DNA from: an uncultured Roseibium sp.
GTDB taxonomy: Bacteria; Pseudomonadota; Alphaproteobacteria; Rhizobiales; Stappiaceae
NCBI RefSeq assembly: GCF_947496995.1
Contig: NZ_CANMFD010000004.1
Location: forward strand, 580,371-644,370
DNA length: 64,000 bases
Direction: 5' to 3'
Within the stretch, counting starts at the first letter, position 1; every line of letters starts with the position of its first letter. This document shows positions 62,102-64,000 of this stretch, in pieces. The translations under genes and the position numbers were made by a program. The notes under the pieces are model-generated. The model saw nothing but the letters and a program-made list of their open reading frames with translations, ran no database searches and was not told the DNA's origin.

Positions 62102-62989
62102 ATGGGATTTCCCGCCGCTCGAATTTCAGATATGCATACCTGCCCCATGTGCATGGGGGTCCCGGCACCAATTGTCTGGAAAGGCGCCTATACGGTCCTG
62201 ACGGGCAAGATGCCCCAGGCGCGGGTGACGGACATGTGCGTATGCGTCGGCCCACCCCCGCCATTGGGTGGAGACCCGATCGTCACCGGAGCCTGGAACG
62301 TCCTGGTTGAGGGCATGCCCGCGGCCCGGATGACGGATCTGACGGGCAAGGGTGGCGCGATCGTCTCCGGCTTTCCCACGGTGTTGATCGGCATGTCGGG
62401 AGGTGGCGCTCCCCCCACAGCATCGCCCGGCGGTCTCGGCACTACCATTGGCAATATGCTGGCGTCGGCAGGAAAAGCCATAAGCAATGCCGTATCCAGT
62501 GCCTTTGATGCCGTTCAAAGTGCTATTTCCGGGCCGCCCCCCGGAGCAGGCCTGCAGGACGCGGTCAACAAAGTAAACCCGGAAAACAGTGTCATCAATT
62601 GCGGCAACATCATCGACGCAGCCGCGGCAAGGTTGAACGGTACCGATCCCAATGCCGTCGCTTCCGCGGACCGCGACGGAGGCTTTAGCGACATCGAAAA
62701 CCGTTTCGACACGGACATGGCCTGGGGCTCCGATTTCCAAAGTGCCTATGATGCTGTAGAAGCTGGCGGCGATGGTACGCAGGCAATCGTCGGCGTCGGC
62801 TACTCAGGTGGCGGCTCACACGTGGTGCTGCTCGCGAATGATGGCGGAACCGTCGGCATCGTGGAAGGACAGAGCTGGGGCGACGACAACCCGGCGGAGG
62901 TGATCACCGATGTGGATCGTGCGAATGAGCGCTACAACAGCGATGGTGGCAGCAATATTGGCTGGGGCCTTGTTGGCTCCCGGAATTAG
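62102..62989 (+). CDS. PAAR-domain protein with C-terminal papain-fold toxin (Tox-PL-like)
   Basis: A 295-residue putative type VI secretion effector. Residues 1-100 form a PAAR/DUF4150-type spike tip with PAARISD, MPQARVTD and MPAARMTD repeats and cysteines (CPMC, CVC). A flexible Gly/Ser/Ala linker (about 100-150) leads to a C-terminal domain of about 140 residues. There, C167 in VINCGNI, H240 in GGSHVVLLANDGG, and Q257 in VEGQSW line up with the Cys-His-Gln/Asp layout of Tox-PL papain-like toxins, which act as proteases or deamidases on cell targets. The next gene encodes a likely immunity protein. No other T6SS gene is in the window. Confidence 0.75.
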   Translation: MGFPAARISDMHTCPMCMGVPAPIVWKGAYTVLTGKMPQARVTDMCVCVGPPPPLGGDPIVTGAWNVLVEGMPAARMTDLTGKGGAIVSGFPTVLIGMSGGGAPPTASPGGLGTTIGNMLASAGKAISNAVSSAFDAVQSAISGPPPGAGLQDAVNKVNPENSVINCGNIIDAAAARLNGTDPNAVASADRDGGFSDIENRFDTDMAWGSDFQSAYDAVEAGGDGTQAIVGVGYSGGGSHVVLLANDGGTVGIVEGQSWGDDNPAEVITDVDRANERYNSDGGSNIGWGLVGSRN

Positions 62990-63008
62990 TGGCGAGGCGA
63001 AAAGCAAT

Positions 63009-63310
63009 ATGGATATTGTCACTGCTCAGCAGGCTGAAAAATATGTCGCCGACGAAGTGTTGACGCAGTCAAGCCACGACTTTGTAATTCAGCGGGACAA
63101 GACCCTTCCCCGCCCCTTCGGCTTTGTCGTCTTTTATACGACACGTGAATTTGTGCGCACCGGCAATCCCACGGCCCAGGTGCCCGGAGCGGGACCGGTC
63201 ATCGTCATGCGGGATGGCGAGATCGTTCCCCTGTCCACCTCCCTTCCACCCTCGAAAGCCATCCAACGTTTTGAAGAAGAGTGGCTGAAGGCGAAAGGGG
63301 CACCAAAGCG

Positions 63311-63314
<4 letters not shown>
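63009..63314 (+). CDS. Putative immunity protein (YrhB/Imm35-like)
   Basis: A 101-residue small protein starting 19 bases after the toxin stop. The pattern MDIVTAQQAEKYVADEVLT, RPFGFVVFYTTREFVRTG, GPVIVMRDGEIVPLSTSLPP, AIQRFEEEW matches the YrhB (Imm35) immunity fold, which often sits beside polymorphic papain-fold toxins. GAGG lies 12 bases before the ATG. An upstream in-frame start at 62910 would overlap the toxin gene by 80 bases and add a hydrophobic, signal-like stretch (AMVAAILAGALLAPGISG), which would send the protein to the periplasm; I favour the short form. Its stop overlaps the convergent DUF930 gene. Confidence 0.7.

Positions 63315-64000
<686 letters not shown>

Overview
The window reads as a high-GC chromosome segment from a marine heterotrophic alphaproteobacterium. 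The best guess is Rhizobiales of the Roseibium/Labrenzia (Stappiaceae) type. This rests on many ABC and TRAP importers, a DddL-type DMSP lyase, a LytTR regulatory pair beside a giant glycine-rich autotransporter, and the gene content overall. The assignment is inference; no rRNA lies in the window and one tRNA was found. Nearly all of it is coding.

Layout. 0.3-1.6 kb: an amidase. 1.7-3.8 kb (minus): a membrane protein overlapping a secreted trypsin-like protease. 4.0-6.7 kb: a phage-like control cassette, with a LexA/cI-type self-cleaving repressor, a divergent three-gene minus-strand operon, a small orphan gene, and inverted-repeat operators around both promoters. 7.0-13.8 kb: a GntR regulator, a ribose-type sugar ABC importer with two permeases, and an SMP-30 lactonase. 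13.8-17.0 kb (minus): a polytopic membrane protein of unknown function coupled to a periplasmic solute-binding-like protein. 17.3-25.1 kb: a dipeptide/opine-type ABC importer with a fused permease-ATPase, its GntR/FCD regulator, and a divergent M20 carbamoylase. 25.2-34.1 kb: a ~2,250-residue autotransporter divergent from a LytS/LytTR two-component pair. 34.2-42.9 kb: a HutC-type regulator, twin solute-binding proteins, two permeases, a double ATPase, and a convergent PHP hydrolase. 43.2-49.0 kb: tRNA(CAU), an AI-2E family permease, a SIMPL protein, a cytosolic double-PAS chemoreceptor, a GNAT acetyltransferase and cytochrome b561. 49.0-52.5 kb: a sarcosine-oxidase-like flavoenzyme divergent from dddL, then an ArsR regulator with a COG0701 permease. 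52.7-59.3 kb: a quinate/shikimate catabolic locus (TetR, shikimate/quinate dehydrogenase, TRAP transporter, QuiC-type dehydroshikimate dehydratase). 59.3-61.9 kb: TetR/enoyl-CoA hydratase, SnoaL-like and DoxX. 62.1-64.0 kb: a PAAR-fused papain-fold toxin with a YrhB/Imm35-like immunity protein, and the 3' part of a DUF930 gene that runs off the window through a hexanucleotide repeat.

How the genes work together. The dominant theme is uptake plus first-step catabolism of dissolved organics (sugars, peptides or carbamoyl-amino acids, quinate/shikimate, DMSP), each module with its own local regulator and usually a visible inverted-repeat operator. Every solute-binding-protein gene of the five transporter operons is followed within about 35 bp by a strong stem-loop, which suggests a shared way of making more binding protein than membrane components. 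The most novel-looking items are the PAAR/papain-fold toxin-immunity pair, the repressor-operator cassette, the solute-binding/membrane-protein pair at 13.8-17.0 kb, and the protease/membrane-protein pair at 1.7-3.8 kb.
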